Shown: piece after piece, positions 17,901-28,627 of the stretch
Position numbering within the stretch: the stretch's first letter is position 1
How the letters are laid out: each line of letters starts with the position of its first letter
Assembly: GCF_039544005.1 (NCBI RefSeq)
Contig: NZ_BAABKV010000001.1
Location: 2,914,001-2,978,000 of the forward strand
Direction of reading: 5' to 3'
From: Kitasatospora paranensis
GTDB taxonomy: Bacteria > Actinomycetota > Actinomycetes > Streptomycetales > Streptomycetaceae
Length of the DNA: 64,000 bases
Program-made: the position numbers and the translations under genes
Notes under the pieces: generated by a model
Told to the model about the DNA's origin: nothing
Databases searched by the model: none
Seen by the model: only the letters and a program-made list of their open reading frames with translations

Positions 17901-18398
17901 TCAGATCGCGGCGCCGTCGGAGCGGCGGCGGCGCAGGGTGAGCGCGCCGACGCCGACTCCGCCCGCCAGCAGGGCCGCGCCGGTGGCGAGCCCGCCGCCG
18001 GAGACGGCGATGCCGCCGCCACCGGTGTGGACGCCGCCGTGCGGCTTGCCCTCCGCCCAGGCCTCCTCGCCCGACGAGGAACCCTCCTCCTTGCCGCCGC
18101 CCTTCGCGTCCTTGCCGGAGCCGTACTCCTCCGCGGACTTGTCGGCAGGCTTGTCGGCGGACTTGTCCGCGGGCTTGTCGGCAGGCTTGTCCGCGGGCTT
18201 GGCGGCACCGGGCTGGTCGGCGGGCTTCTCAGCCGCCTTCTCGCCGGTGGCACCGTCCGCAGTGGACTGCTCCTGCCACACCTTCTGGTCGTCGGCCTTG
18301 GGCGCGGCCGGCGGATCGGCGTGTGCGGCGGGGATGGCGAAGGCCAGCGCCGCGGCGACGGCGGCCCCTCCGGCGAGGAGGGTGAGCTTGGGAAGCAT
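17901..18398 (-). CDS. secreted repeat protein, candidate sortase substrate
   Basis: 165 residues from ATG 18398. A signal peptide ends at about residue 26 (IPAAHA). The middle is low complexity with Lys-Pro-Ala-Asp units (KPADKPADKSADKPADKSA). Near the C-terminus HGGVHTGGGG is followed by an Ala/Gly-rich hydrophobic stretch (GGLATGAALLAGGVGVGAL) and a positively charged end (TLRRRRSDG). This is the layout of a cell-wall sorting signal, but without canonical LPxTG; I infer that the adjacent class F sortase recognises the HTGGGG region. No homologous domain of known function is seen. Confidence 0.75.
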   Translation of the reverse strand: MLPKLTLLAGGAAVAAALAFAIPAAHADPPAAPKADDQKVWQEQSTADGATGEKAAEKPADQPGAAKPADKPADKPADKSADKPADKSAEEYGSGKDAKGGGKEEGSSSGEEAWAEGKPHGGVHTGGGGIAVSGGGLATGAALLAGGVGVGALTLRRRRSDGAAI

Positions 18399-18702
18399 GG
18401 GGTCGGTCCTTCCGGCACTCCGTGGCGAGCGCCGGCCGGTGCCGGCGCGAGGGTTCGCGGGTGCGCCGGTCACCACCGTGGTTCACGGCCCGTCAGGCCG
18501 CCACCGCAGCAGGTGGCCGCCCGGCCGGCGGGGGCGGTCCGTACACGGCCTCAACGGGCCGTCAGCGCCGCGCGGGCCTGCTCCGGGCGGGCGTACCGCG
18601 GCTGCGGGGCCGGCGGGGAGGCGGGGTGGGGCGGCTGGGCCGATGGGGTGTAGCTGGTGGGTGGACCCGCGTCCTCCGGACGGCCTCGGGGATCCATTGA
18701 TC
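18399..18702. other. divergent intergenic region
   Basis: 304 bases between the sortase-substrate gene and the polysaccharide deacetylase. GC-rich and without a supportable gene; only the last 40 bases (GATCCATTGATCATG and neighbours) are less GC-rich and probably belong to the deacetylase promoter. Confidence 0.4.
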
Positions 18703-19527
18703 ATGCTGTCACATCATCAGATCATCAGCCGTCGGCTGCTCCTCTCGGTGGCCGGCCTCGGCCTCCTGTCGGCCACCGCCTGCCAGAGCTCCGTCCCGAG
18801 CCCGGGCGACGGCGCCGGGGCCGGGGCCGCCAAGGGCGGGAGTGCGGGGGCCACCCCGGGGGCCGCACCGGCCTCGACCCCCGCCGTGAACGCGCCGAGC
18901 CCCCTGCTGAGCCCCGGCCCGCCGCAGCCCCGCCGGGTGACCAACCCGCTGTTCTCGCTCGCCGCCGACGACAAGCTGGTGGCACTGACCATCGACGACG
19001 GCCCCGATCCGGCCAACACCCCCGAGGTGCTGTCGATCCTGCAGAACTACGGCATCCGGGCCACGTTCTTCCTGATCGGCGAGAACGCCGCCCGGCAGGC
19101 CGGTCTGGTCAAGGAGATCGCCGCCCACGGCCACCACATCGCCAACCACACCTGGTCCCACCCCGACCTGCGGGGTCTGGCCGAGAGCAAGGTCCGCGAC
19201 GAGCTGCAGCGCACCAGCGACCTGCTGCACGACACCACCGGCCGCACCCCGACCTGGTTCCGGGCCCCCGGCGGGGACTGGTCCGACGTGTCGCTGCAGG
19301 TCTCCGCCGCGCTCGGGATGCGGCCGATGGGCTGGTCCGTGGACCCGCAGGACTGGGCCCGCCCCGGCACGTCCAAGATCACCACGCGGGTGCTCCAGGC
19401 CATCGGGCCGGGCTCCATCGTGCTCAACCACGACGGGGGCGGGGACCGCTCGCAGACGATCGCCGCACTCCGCAGCTACCTGCCGGTGCTCATCGACGAG
19501 GGCTACCGCTTCACCGCGCCGCAGTAG
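18703..19527 (+). CDS. lipoprotein polysaccharide deacetylase (NodB domain)
   Basis: 274 residues. N-terminus with RR before a hydrophobic core and a lipobox-like LLSATAC (Cys27), so it is probably a lipoprotein, perhaps exported by Tat. An Ala/Pro/Ser linker is followed by the NodB domain: TIDDGPDPANTPEV (metal Asp and catalytic Asp), HIANHTWSHPDL (two metal His), RAPGGDW and VLNHDGGG. Such enzymes remove N-acetyl groups from peptidoglycan or chitin oligomers. It neighbours the LCP and sortase genes, in keeping with a wall-related block. Confidence 0.9.
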   Translation: MLSHHQIISRRLLLSVAGLGLLSATACQSSVPSPGDGAGAGAAKGGSAGATPGAAPASTPAVNAPSPLLSPGPPQPRRVTNPLFSLAADDKLVALTIDDGPDPANTPEVLSILQNYGIRATFFLIGENAARQAGLVKEIAAHGHHIANHTWSHPDLRGLAESKVRDELQRTSDLLHDTTGRTPTWFRAPGGDWSDVSLQVSAALGMRPMGWSVDPQDWARPGTSKITTRVLQAIGPGSIVLNHDGGGDRSQTIAALRSYLPVLIDEGYRFTAPQ

Positions 19528-19797
19528 GACGGCCACCGGCCGGCCGCCGGGAGCCTTCGCTCCGGCAGCCGACGCCGACGCGTCCGCAGGCCGACGGGAG
19601 GACAGCCGGGGTTCGTCGGGGACCCGGCTGCTCCCCGGCATGAGCGCGGCCCTCCCGAGCGCGGCCCGTCCGGCGGGTGAATCCGGGCGTGGCGCGCGGC
19701 TCCGAAGCGGGGTCCTGGGCTAGAGTTCCAAGCGCGACCGGGGCGCTCTGGCTGCTCAGCTGCCCCTCGGGGGCTGATGCCCCGTCGGCTTCGGAGG

Positions 19798-19871
<74 letters not shown>

Positions 19872-20196
19872 CGATCCGGCCTGCCGCGTCGGCCCGAGGC
19901 CCTCGCAGCAGCAGACGGCCCCTCAGGGCCGTCCCCGGCAGCATAGCCGGTCGATCAGCCGGAATGCGCGCCGGGTGCGCATCCGGGTACGCCCGCGCAC
20001 ACCGTCCGCGCCACCGCCCGCCCCTCGCGCCGCCGCCCGTCACGGAGCCCCACGGGCCGCCCGCGTCGCGGCGAGTCCCCCGGGTCGCCCCCGCGCCTGG
20101 CGCGGACCGGGCGACTGCTGATAGATCTTGGACGGTGGTTCCAGGGCCGCCCGCCCACCCCGCGGACGCGCCCCCGACGGAAGCGAGAACAGGCGG
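19872..20196. other. intergenic region, no gene seen
   Basis: 325 bases between the CAT tRNA and the protease gene. A less GC-rich segment near 20115-20145 probably carries the protease promoter; I see no other feature. Confidence 0.35.
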
Positions 20197-20946
20197 ATGG
20201 CACGCACCCGGCGCACCGGCGCCCTCGCGGTGCTGCTGCTAGCCGTCCAGCTGAGCGCCACCGGCTGCCTCTGGTCCGGCGACGAGGAGGCCACCCCGTC
20301 GTCCCGTCCGGCGCCCGCCGGACCCGCGAACGACCGGGTCGGCGCGCTCTTCCTCGGCAGCGTGGACGGGCCGCGGATGTGCACCGCCAGCGTGGTCGAC
20401 AGCCCGCACCACAACCTGCTGGTCACCGCCGCGCACTGCGTGCAGACCCTGGACCACGGCACCGAGACGGGCCTGGTCTTCGCCCCCGGCTTCCGCGACG
20501 GCCGTACCCCGTACGGCAGTTGGCCGCTCACCGCGATCACGGTGGACCCGCGCTGGACGGCCTCCGAGGATCCGGAGTACGACGTGGCCTTCCTCACCGT
20601 CGCCCCGGTGGACGACGAGGAGATCGAGGACGTGCTCGGCGGCAACCGGCTCGGCACCGGCCGCGGCTTCAACCTGCCCGTCTCCGTCACCGGCTATCCG
20701 AACGGCAGCGAGGAGCCGATCACCTGCGCCACCCGGACGAGCTCGCAGAGCCGCACCCAGGAGCGGTTCCGCTGCACCGGCTACAGCATCGGCACCAGCG
20801 GCAGCCCGTGGCTGACCGCGGACGGCGCGGTGGTCGGGGTGATCGGCGGCTACCAGCAGGGCGGGTACGAGGAGGCGGTCTCCTACAGCGTGACCTTCGA
20901 CGACCGGGTGCTGGCCCTCTACCGCCGGGCGAGCGAGGCCGGCTGA
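20197..20946 (+). CDS. trypsin-like serine protease lipoprotein
   Basis: 249 residues. Signal peptide with lipobox LSATGC (Cys24). The S1 triad is present: His80 in LLVTAAHC, Asp129 in PEYDVAF and Ser201 in GTSGSPW, a variant of the GDSGGP motif common in Streptomyces glutamyl/trypsin-like secreted proteases. Cys62 and Cys81 are placed for the disulfide around the His. It probably acts at the outer face of the membrane; the substrate is unknown. ATG 20197 directly precedes the Arg-rich n-region. A hairpin terminator follows at 21002. Confidence 0.87.
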   Translation: MARTRRTGALAVLLLAVQLSATGCLWSGDEEATPSSRPAPAGPANDRVGALFLGSVDGPRMCTASVVDSPHHNLLVTAAHCVQTLDHGTETGLVFAPGFRDGRTPYGSWPLTAITVDPRWTASEDPEYDVAFLTVAPVDDEEIEDVLGGNRLGTGRGFNLPVSVTGYPNGSEEPITCATRTSSQSRTQERFRCTGYSIGTSGSPWLTADGAVVGVIGGYQQGGYEEAVSYSVTFDDRVLALYRRASEAG

Positions 20947-21001
20947 GCCGACACCGGGGACCTGCCGGCCACCGGGGGCCTCGGGGCGCGGGCGGAAAAC
21001 A

Positions 21002-21032
21002 CGAAGGCCCCCGTCGGACCGGAGGGCCTTCG
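21002..21032. terminator. intrinsic terminator
   Basis: CGAAGGCCC (21002-21010) pairs with GGGCCTTCG (21024-21032) between the protease gene and the tRNA-Asn genes facing it. Confidence 0.65.
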
Positions 21033-21065
21033 CTCTGCGCTGATCACCCACGACAGCGGGTGAAG

Positions 21066-21138
21066 CTCCCCCAATTGGACTCGAACCAATAACCTGCCGA
21101 TTAACAGTCGGCTGCTCTGCCAATTGAGCTATGGGGGA
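21066..21138 (-). tRNA. tRNA-Asn (GTT), copy 1
   Basis: The minus strand gives acceptor TCCCCCA/TGGGGGA, D-arm GCTC..GAGC, anticodon loop CTGTTAA (GTT, Asn) and a T-arm with GGTTCGAGTCC. Discriminator G73, no encoded CCA. Confidence 0.95.
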
Positions 21139-21188
21139 CTGCACTGCACCTGCACACGAACGGGCGGACCCGAAGGGCCTTCCCGAAG

Positions 21189-21261
21189 CTCCCCCAATTG
21201 GACTCGAACCAATAACCTGCCGATTAACAGTCGGCTGCTCTGCCAATTGAGCTATGGGGGA
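21189..21261 (-). tRNA. tRNA-Asn (GTT), copy 2
   Basis: Identical in sequence to the copy at 21066-21138 and in the same orientation, 50 bases further upstream in the direction of transcription. Probably one bicistronic tRNA transcript. Confidence 0.95.
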
Positions 21262-21583
21262 TCGAGCTTCCGCCTCGGCTCCCGGTCTCCCGGCCCTCGG
21301 CGCTCGCTGCGGGACATACATTAGCGCACTCAGGGGGTGGTCCGCCAATCGCTTTCCCCGGCGGCCCCGGCCGGACGGCCGGCCAGCCCGCCCCGGTCTC
21401 CGGCCGGACACCCCGCACGGCGCGCCCCGCGCGCGACCTTCGGGACGGGCGGGGATGCTGGTGGCACGGCGACCCGGGCCACGGGCGGGGCCGCCCCTGG
21501 GCGGTTCGCCGCCGGGCACGACGGGTAGGCGCAACGCGGCGGTGGCCGCAGCGGCGACCGCACGGAAGGGCGGAGAGCAGAGC
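21262..21583. other. intergenic region with tRNA-Asn promoter
   Basis: 322 bases. Its start should hold the minus-strand tRNA promoter (AT-richer patch CATACATTAGCGCAC near 21314-21328); its end holds the GGGCGGAGAG ribosome-binding site of the YtxH-like gene. No gene supported between. Confidence 0.35.
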
Positions 21584-21877
21584 ATGTGGAAACTCACGTT
21601 CGTCATCGGGTTCGGCCTCGGGTACGTCCTGGGGACCCGGGCCGGCCGACAGCGCTACGAGCAGATCGCCCGGGCCGCGCAGAAGGTCTCCCAGAACCCG
21701 CGCGTCCAGGACGCGGCGGGCAAGGCGAAGCAGCAGGCCGGCGCCGTGGCCGGACGCGCGGCGGGCGCGGTTGCGGACAAGGTCGGCGACAAGCTCCCGA
21801 ACGCCGTCACCGACCGGGTCTCCTACTTCCAGCGCAACGGGGCCGACGACGACAGCTGGGGCACCGTCCGTCCGTGA
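21584..21877 (+). CDS. small YtxH-like membrane-associated protein
   Basis: 97 residues. A short hydrophobic N-terminus with the pattern TFVIGFGLGYVLGTRAGRQR is typical of YtxH-like actinobacterial proteins; a helical Ala/Lys/Gln-rich segment (QDAAGKAKQQAGAVAG) follows and may form a coiled coil. The function is unknown; such proteins are linked to stress or the cell envelope. The ribosome-binding site GGGCGGAG is well spaced from ATG 21584. Confidence 0.75.
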   Translation: MWKLTFVIGFGLGYVLGTRAGRQRYEQIARAAQKVSQNPRVQDAAGKAKQQAGAVAGRAAGAVADKVGDKLPNAVTDRVSYFQRNGADDDSWGTVRP

Positions 21878-21971
21878 CGGCTCCCCGGAACCGTCACGGT
21901 TCCCGTACCGACTGGGCAACACTTGACGCGGCAGGGCCCTGCGGGCCCACCGGCTGAGGCATGATCTCGCC

Positions 21972-23411
21972 ATGGCCATCGTCGCGGGCATCGACAGTTC
22001 CACCTCTCGCACCCGGATCGTCGCGTGCGACGCCGAGACGGGCGCCGTCCTGCGCGACGGCAGGGCACCCCACCCGCTCCGGGACGACGCCGACGCCCGC
22101 TCCACCGAGGTGGACCCGCAGACCTGGCTGCACTCGCTCGGCGAGGCGGCCACCGGCGGCCTGCTGGAGGGCGTCACCGCGATCGGCGTCTCGGCCCAGC
22201 AGCACGGGCTGATCGGCCTGGACGCGGGCGGCGTGCTCGTCCGGCCCGCCCTGCTGTGGAACGACCCCCGTTCGGCCGGCGCCACCGCGGCGCTCATCGA
22301 CGCGCTCGGCGGGCCGGCGCCCTGGGCCGAGGCGATCGGCTCGGTGCCCTCGCCCGCCTACACCATCGCCAAACTGCGCTGGCTGGCCGAGTTCGAGCCG
22401 GTCTCCGCCGCCCGGATCGCCGAGGTGCTGCTGCCGCACGACTGGCTGGTCTGGCAGCTGCTCGGGCACCCCCGGCGCCGCACCACCGACCGGGGCGACG
22501 CCTCCGGCACCGGGTACTGGTCGCCGGTCACCGGCGAGTACCGGCAGGACCTGATCAAGCTGGCGCTCGGCCACGAGCTGCGCGTCCCGGACGTCATCGG
22601 CCCCGCCGAGCCCGCCGGGCACACCCCGGAGGGCCTGCTGATCTCGGCCGGCACCGGCGACAACATGGCCGCCGCCCTCGGGCTCGGGCTCGGCCCCGGC
22701 GACGCCCTGGTCTCGCTCGGCGGCAACGGCACCATCTTCGCCGTCCACGACCGGGCCGTCGTCGACGGCACGGGCATGATCTCCTCGTTCGCCGACGCCA
22801 CCGGCCGCCACCTGCCGATGGCGGGCACGCTGAACGCCGCCCAGGTCCTGCGCTCGACCGCCGCCATGCTCGGCACCGACCTGGAGGGTCTCAGCCGGCT
22901 CGCCCTGCAGTCGTCCCCCGGCTCGTACGGGCTGGTGCTGCTGCCCTACCTGGACGGCGAGCGGACGCCCAAACTGCCGCACGCCGCCGGGACCCTGACG
23001 GGCCTGCGGGCGGAGTCGATGGCCCCTCAGCACCTGGCCAGGGCCGCCGTCGAGGGCATGCTCTGCAACGTCGCCGAGGCGCTGGACGTGCTGCGGGCGC
23101 ACGGCGTCGCCATCCGCCGGGTGTTCCTGCTCGGGGCGGCCGGCCGACTGCCGGCCGTCCGGCAGAGCGCGCCGCAGCTGTTCGGGGTGCCCGTGGTGAT
23201 CGCCCCCTCCGGCGCCCACGCGGCCCGCGGCGCCGCCCGGCAGGCCGCCTGGGCACTCGCCCGCACGCCCGAGCCGCCGGTCTGGGAGCTGCCGGAGGCG
23301 GTCGAACTCGCCCCGGACGGCGAGCACGACCTCGCGATCGGCAGTGCCGTCCGCCAGCAGTTCGCCGCCGTGCGGGAGCAGATCCACCCCGAGACGGCCG
23401 CCCGGGACTGA
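21972..23411 (+). CDS. xylB: xylulokinase (FGGY carbohydrate kinase)
   Basis: 479 residues, full length. FGGY sugar-kinase fold: phosphate-1 loop IVAGIDSSTSRTR, substrate region GVSAQQHGLIGLD and LLWNDPRS, catalytic-base Asp in TTDRGDASGTGYW, and the C-terminal adenosine motif VFLLGAAGRLPAVRQ. The AQQHG motif points to D-xylulose rather than glycerol or gluconate. It phosphorylates D-xylulose for the pentose phosphate pathway. No xylose isomerase or transporter lies beside it, so it stands alone here. It converges on hrdA. Confidence 0.9.
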   Translation: MAIVAGIDSSTSRTRIVACDAETGAVLRDGRAPHPLRDDADARSTEVDPQTWLHSLGEAATGGLLEGVTAIGVSAQQHGLIGLDAGGVLVRPALLWNDPRSAGATAALIDALGGPAPWAEAIGSVPSPAYTIAKLRWLAEFEPVSAARIAEVLLPHDWLVWQLLGHPRRRTTDRGDASGTGYWSPVTGEYRQDLIKLALGHELRVPDVIGPAEPAGHTPEGLLISAGTGDNMAAALGLGLGPGDALVSLGGNGTIFAVHDRAVVDGTGMISSFADATGRHLPMAGTLNAAQVLRSTAAMLGTDLEGLSRLALQSSPGSYGLVLLPYLDGERTPKLPHAAGTLTGLRAESMAPQHLARAAVEGMLCNVAEALDVLRAHGVAIRRVFLLGAAGRLPAVRQSAPQLFGVPVVIAPSGAHAARGAARQAAWALARTPEPPVWELPEAVELAPDGEHDLAIGSAVRQQFAAVREQIHPETAARD

Positions 23412-23440
23412 ACCGGCGCCGCCCCGGGCACGTCCCGCGA

Positions 23441-24669
<1,229 letters not shown>

Positions 24670-24755
24670 CATCCCTTCGAGGCCGCGCGCGGCAGGTGGG
24701 GGTGCCGCGCCACACCGACTGGGATACCCATCCGGGCGGGCCTCGCCACACCGCG

Positions 24756-24789
24756 GGGCGGCCGTCCTGCGGCCGCACGGCGGCCGCCC
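24756..24789 (-). terminator. probable dnaG terminator
   Basis: GGGCGGCCG (24756-24764) pairs with CGGCCGCCC (24781-24789) around a GC-rich loop containing a smaller GCGGCCGC palindrome, 16 bases after the dnaG stop. Confidence 0.5.
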
Positions 24790-24804
24790 GGCGGGCCCGG
24801 CAGG

Positions 24805-26721
24805 TCAGAGCGCGGCGGCGCCCCGGGAACGGAGCTGGTGGCCGTACTGCTGGAGGGCGTAGAGCTCGCTCTGGACGGCGTTCATCTCCTCGGCGGCGGC
24901 CCGGTTGCCGAGCCGCTGGAGGTGCGCCCGCACCTCGGCCACCCGGCGGTCCACCGCCTGGAGCCGCAGCTTCACCAGGAACTCCCCGGCGTAGATCTCG
25001 TCCGCCTTGCGGCGCGAGCGGATCGGCTCCACCGTCAGCTCGGTGACCAGGCGGCGCACTTCGTCGTCGGGGCAGACCTCGCGGACGGTGCCGGTGAAGT
25101 CCGGCAGCCCGGCGCCGTGGGCCGCGCCGCCGGCCGCACCGATCGCGAGGCGGACGGAGCGGTACGGCGGGGTGGGGAACTCGTCCTCGCCGTAGTGGTC
25201 GAAGGCCGGGCTCACCAGGTCGGGGTGCTGGAGGGCGAGCTTCAGCAGCTCGCGCTCGACGAACTGGGCCGGGTCGCGCGGGTTCAGCCGGTACCCGGGG
25301 GCGGCCGTCCGGACGGGCTGCGGCGCCTCGGCCTGTGCCGTCCGGCGCAGCGCCGGGCGCCGGGCGTCCTGCTGCTGGTTCTCCCGCTGCCAGCGGGCGA
25401 GCTGGCCGATCCGGCGGACGACGAACTGCTCGTCGAGGATGCCGAGCATGCCGGCCAGCTGGACGGCGTACTCGTGCTGGATGGAGCGGTCCTTGATCCG
25501 GACGATGATCCGGGAGGCCTCCTCCAGCGCGGCGGCGCGGCCCTCCGCGGTGTCCACCCGGTGCCGGGCGACGGCGGAGTGCAGCGCGAACTCGAAGAGC
25601 GGGGTGGGGTTCTCGACCAGCGCGCGGACGGCGTCGTCGCCCTTGGCCAGGCGCAGCTCGCACGGGTCCATGCCGTCGGGGGTGATGGCGATGGAGGTGC
25701 GGGCGGCGAACTTCTGGTCGTCCTCGAAGGCGCGCAGCGCGGCCTTCTGGCCGGCGGCGTCGCCGTCGAAGGTGAAGACCGTCTCGCCGCGGTACTGGGA
25801 GGTGTCCATCAGGAAGCGACGGATGATCTTGATGTGCTCCTCGCCGAAGGAGGTGCCGCAGGTGGCCACCGCGGTCTCCACGCCCGCCAGGTGACAGGCC
25901 ATCACATCGGTGTAGCCCTCGACGACCACCGCCCGGCCGGACTTGGCGATCTCCTTGCGGGCCAGGTCGATCCCGTACAGCACCTGGGACTTCTTGTAGA
26001 GCGGCGTCTCGGGGGTGTTGAGGTACTTCGGGCCGTTGTCGTCCTCGCGCAGCCGCCGGGCGCCGAAGCCGATCACCTCGCCGGAGGTGTCGCGGATCGG
26101 CCAGACCAGCCGGCCACGGAAGCGGTCGATCAGCCCGCCGCGCTGGCCCTTGGAGGCGAGCCCGCCGAGCAGGATCTCCTTGTCGGTGAAGCCCTTGCCG
26201 CGCAGGTGGCGCACCAGGTGCTCCCAGCCGGCCGGGGCGTAGCCGACGCCGAAGCGCTTGGCCGCCACCTCGTCGAATCCGCGCTCGGCGAGGAAGCGGC
26301 GGCCGATCTCCGCCTCGGGCGAGCCGAGCTGCTCCTCGTACCAGGCGGCGGCGGCCTTGTGCGCCTCGACCAGGCGCGTCCGCTCGCCCTGCTGGTGGCG
26401 CGGCGAGTAGCCGCCCTCCTCGTAGCGGAGCGTGATGCCCGCCTGGGCGGCCATCCGCTCGACGGCCTCGGCGAACGAGCAGTGCTCGATCTTCATCAGG
26501 AAGGAGATGGTGTCGCCGGCCTCGCCGCAGCCGAAGCAGTTGAAGACGCCCTTGCCGGGGTGGACGTAGAAGGAGGCGGACTTCTCGTCGTGGAAGGGGC
26601 AGATGCCCTTCAGCTGCGCGCCGCCACCGCTCGCGAGCTGGACGTAGTCGCCGACCACGGCATCGATCGGCAGTGCGTTGCGCACCGCCTGCACGTCTTC
26701 GTCCCTGATCCGCCCGGCCAC
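24805..26721 (-). CDS. dnaG: DNA primase
   Basis: 638 residues. The N-terminal CHC2 zinc ribbon (Cys41, His44, Cys62, Cys65) reads DNA; the central TOPRIM domain has [15 protein letters not shown] and [13 protein letters not shown], the acidic residues that bind catalytic metal; the C-terminal helicase-binding domain is Gln/Arg-rich. It makes RNA primers at the replication fork. It lies 87 bp downstream of dgt and upstream of hrdA on the same strand, the same order as in other streptomycetes. Confidence 0.96.
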   Translation of the reverse strand: MAGRIRDEDVQAVRNALPIDAVVGDYVQLASGGGAQLKGICPFHDEKSASFYVHPGKGVFNCFGCGEAGDTISFLMKIEHCSFAEAVERMAAQAGITLRYEEGGYSPRHQQGERTRLVEAHKAAAAWYEEQLGSPEAEIGRRFLAERGFDEVAAKRFGVGYAPAGWEHLVRHLRGKGFTDKEILLGGLASKGQRGGLIDRFRGRLVWPIRDTSGEVIGFGARRLREDDNGPKYLNTPETPLYKKSQVLYGIDLARKEIAKSGRAVVVEGYTDVMACHLAGVETAVATCGTSFGEEHIKIIRRFLMDTSQYRGETVFTFDGDAAGQKAALRAFEDDQKFAARTSIAITPDGMDPCELRLAKGDDAVRALVENPTPLFEFALHSAVARHRVDTAEGRAAALEEASRIIVRIKDRSIQHEYAVQLAGMLGILDEQFVVRRIGQLARWQRENQQQDARRPALRRTAQAEAPQPVRTAAPGYRLNPRDPAQFVERELLKLALQHPDLVSPAFDHYGEDEFPTPPYRSVRLAIGAAGGAAHGAGLPDFTGTVREVCPDDEVRRLVTELTVEPIRSRRKADEIYAGEFLVKLRLQAVDRRVAEVRAHLQRLGNRAAAEEMNAVQSELYALQQYGHQLRSRGAAAL

Positions 26722-26808
26722 CTGTGAAGTGTAGGCGACCGGGCGGGGCGGGCGGGGCCGTGGCGGCCGACGCGACGGGTGGGGCCGCCGGCCCGGCCCG
26801 CGGCCCCG

Positions 26809-28113
26809 CTACGGGGTGCGGTGCTCGACGAGGCGGGCGTGCAGGGCGAGCGCGGAGGCGTCGGTGAGGGTGGCGATCTGGTCGATCACCACGCGGAGCG
26901 CGGCCCGGTCGTCCTCGGCCTCCTGGTGGAGTGCGGCGAACACCTCGTCGAGGCCGTGCGGGGCGCTGCGGGCGAGCACGTCGGCCAGCTCGGCGATGAC
27001 GATCCGCTGGCGGGAGCGGAGCTGGGCCTGCTCGTCGCGCTGCATGACGTAGCGGACGGCGACGGCCTTGAGCACCGCGCACTCCAGCCGGACGCCGCGG
27101 GGCACGACCAGTTCGGCGGCGTGCCGGGTGAGCCGGCCCGGCCCGTATCGGGCCCGGGTGGCCTGCTCGGCCGCCAGGCAGAACCGGCCGATCAGCTGGG
27201 AGGTGAGGTCCTTGAGCCCGGCGCGGGCGCGGGCGGTGCCGTCGTAGGAGCGCGGCCACCAGTCCTGGGCGAGCAGCCGGTCGAGGGCCTCGTCGAGCTC
27301 GGCGGGGGCGGCGTCGGGGGCGTACCGTTCGGCGATCTTGAAGAGTTCGGAGCGCTCGTCGGCGGAGCGGAGCACGGCCGGGTCGATGTGGCCGGCCTGC
27401 AGGCCGTCCTCGACGTCGTGGGTGGAGTAGGCGACGTCGTCGGACCAGTCCATGACGGTGGCCTCGAAGCACTTGCGGCCGGCCGGGGCGCCCGTTCGCA
27501 GCCAGCGGAAGACCGGCAGGTCGTCGCCGTAGACACCGTACTTGGTGGACGCCGGGTCGGTGGGGTGCTCGCCGCGGGCCCACGGGTACTTGGTGGCGGC
27601 GTCGAGGGCGGCGCGGGTGAGGTTCAGCCCGACGCTGCGGCCGGGCCAGGGGGCGAGCCGGACCGCCGCCCCGTCCTGCGGGGCGAACCGCTTGGGCTCC
27701 AGCCGGGTCAGGATGCGCAGCGACTGGGCGTTGCCCTCGAACCCGCCGCAGGTGGCGGCGGCGGTGTCGAGCGCCTCCTCGCCGGTGTGGCCGAACGGCG
27801 GGTGTCCGATGTCGTGGGCCAGGCAGGCGGTCTCGACGAGGTCGGGGTCGCAGCCGAGGGCGGCGCCGAGCTCCCGGCCGACCTGGGCGCACTCCAGCGA
27901 GTGGGTCAGCCTCGTCCGCGGGAAGTCCCTGAGCAGCGGGGCCACGACCTGGGTGGTGCCGGCGAGGCGGCGCAGCGCGGCGGAGTGCAGGACCCGGGCG
28001 CGGTCGCGCTGGAAGGCGGTGCGGCCGGGCCGCTTGTCGGGCTCCGGCACCCAGCGGGCCTCGGCCGTCGGGTCGTACGGGTGGGGTGCGTCGTACGGCG
28101 TCGTGTTGTTCAT
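26809..28113 (-). CDS. dgt: deoxyguanosinetriphosphate triphosphohydrolase-like protein
   Basis: 434 residues. HD-domain phosphohydrolase with RTRLTHSLE, the metal pair in [19 protein letters not shown], and the downstream Asp in [13 protein letters not shown]. It hydrolyses dGTP (and possibly other dNTPs) to the nucleoside and tripolyphosphate, lowering the dNTP pool. It precedes dnaG on the same strand, so replication functions are grouped. Confidence 0.93.
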   Translation of the reverse strand: MNNTTPYDAPHPYDPTAEARWVPEPDKRPGRTAFQRDRARVLHSAALRRLAGTTQVVAPLLRDFPRTRLTHSLECAQVGRELGAALGCDPDLVETACLAHDIGHPPFGHTGEEALDTAAATCGGFEGNAQSLRILTRLEPKRFAPQDGAAVRLAPWPGRSVGLNLTRAALDAATKYPWARGEHPTDPASTKYGVYGDDLPVFRWLRTGAPAGRKCFEATVMDWSDDVAYSTHDVEDGLQAGHIDPAVLRSADERSELFKIAERYAPDAAPAELDEALDRLLAQDWWPRSYDGTARARAGLKDLTSQLIGRFCLAAEQATRARYGPGRLTRHAAELVVPRGVRLECAVLKAVAVRYVMQRDEQAQLRSRQRIVIAELADVLARSAPHGLDEVFAALHQEAEDDRAALRVVIDQIATLTDASALALHARLVEHRTP

Positions 28114-28161
28114 ATACCCGCCACGGTACGCCCGGTGGCGGACATCGCGGGATGCGCCGCG

Positions 28162-28533
28162 CTACCGGCGGGTGGACGTGAGGCGTCGCCACCGGGGCTG
28201 TTCGGCGACCAGGCAGGCGGCGGCGAGGAGGGTGACGGCGGTGGCCGCCCAGGCGGGCCACAGCGCCCAGGAGGCCGCCACCGCGGCCACGGCCTGCAGG
28301 AGCACGAGGGCGATCGTGACCTGCCCGGGGACGGCGACGATCACCTGCTTCTTGTCGCCCGGGGTGGCGAGGACGGTGGGCAGGCCGATCAGCAGCAGGA
28401 GCGCGGCCGCGGAGAGCAGCAGGGAGTGGCGGGCGAGGGCCCAGGGCGCGGCGATCCAGGCGATCAGCTCGGTCAGGAACCGCAGCACGTCGGGGAGTCG
28501 GGCGCCGGCGGCTGCCGCGTCGGGGTCGGCCAT
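28162..28533 (-). CDS. small integral membrane protein of unknown function
   Basis: 123 residues from ATG 28533. Three or four hydrophobic segments: [51 protein letters not shown] and [15 protein letters not shown]. No catalytic motif and no family I can name with certainty; it looks like a YrdB-type (DUF2568) protein. It sits 48 bp before dgt on the same strand and may be co-transcribed with it. Confidence 0.65.
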   Translation of the reverse strand: MADPDAAAAGARLPDVLRFLTELIAWIAAPWALARHSLLLSAAALLLLIGLPTVLATPGDKKQVIVAVPGQVTIALVLLQAVAAVAASWALWPAWAATAVTLLAAACLVAEQPRWRRLTSTRR

Positions 28534-28594
28534 GGCGCCGACTCTGCCACGGGGAGGGCGGGTGACGCACCGTCGAATAATGCAGAGAACTCTT

Positions 28595-28612
28595 TGCAGA
28601 GAACTCTCTGCA
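28595..28612. promoter_or_regulatory. operator of the ArsR-MFS operon
   Basis: TGCAGAG-AACT-CTCTGCA is a perfect inverted repeat ending 15 bases before the ArsR start. Its left half is also repeated directly just upstream (TGCAGAGAACTCT at 28581-28593 and again at 28595-28607). Probable autoregulatory site. Confidence 0.65.
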
Positions 28613-28627
28613 CTGTACGGTGACACC

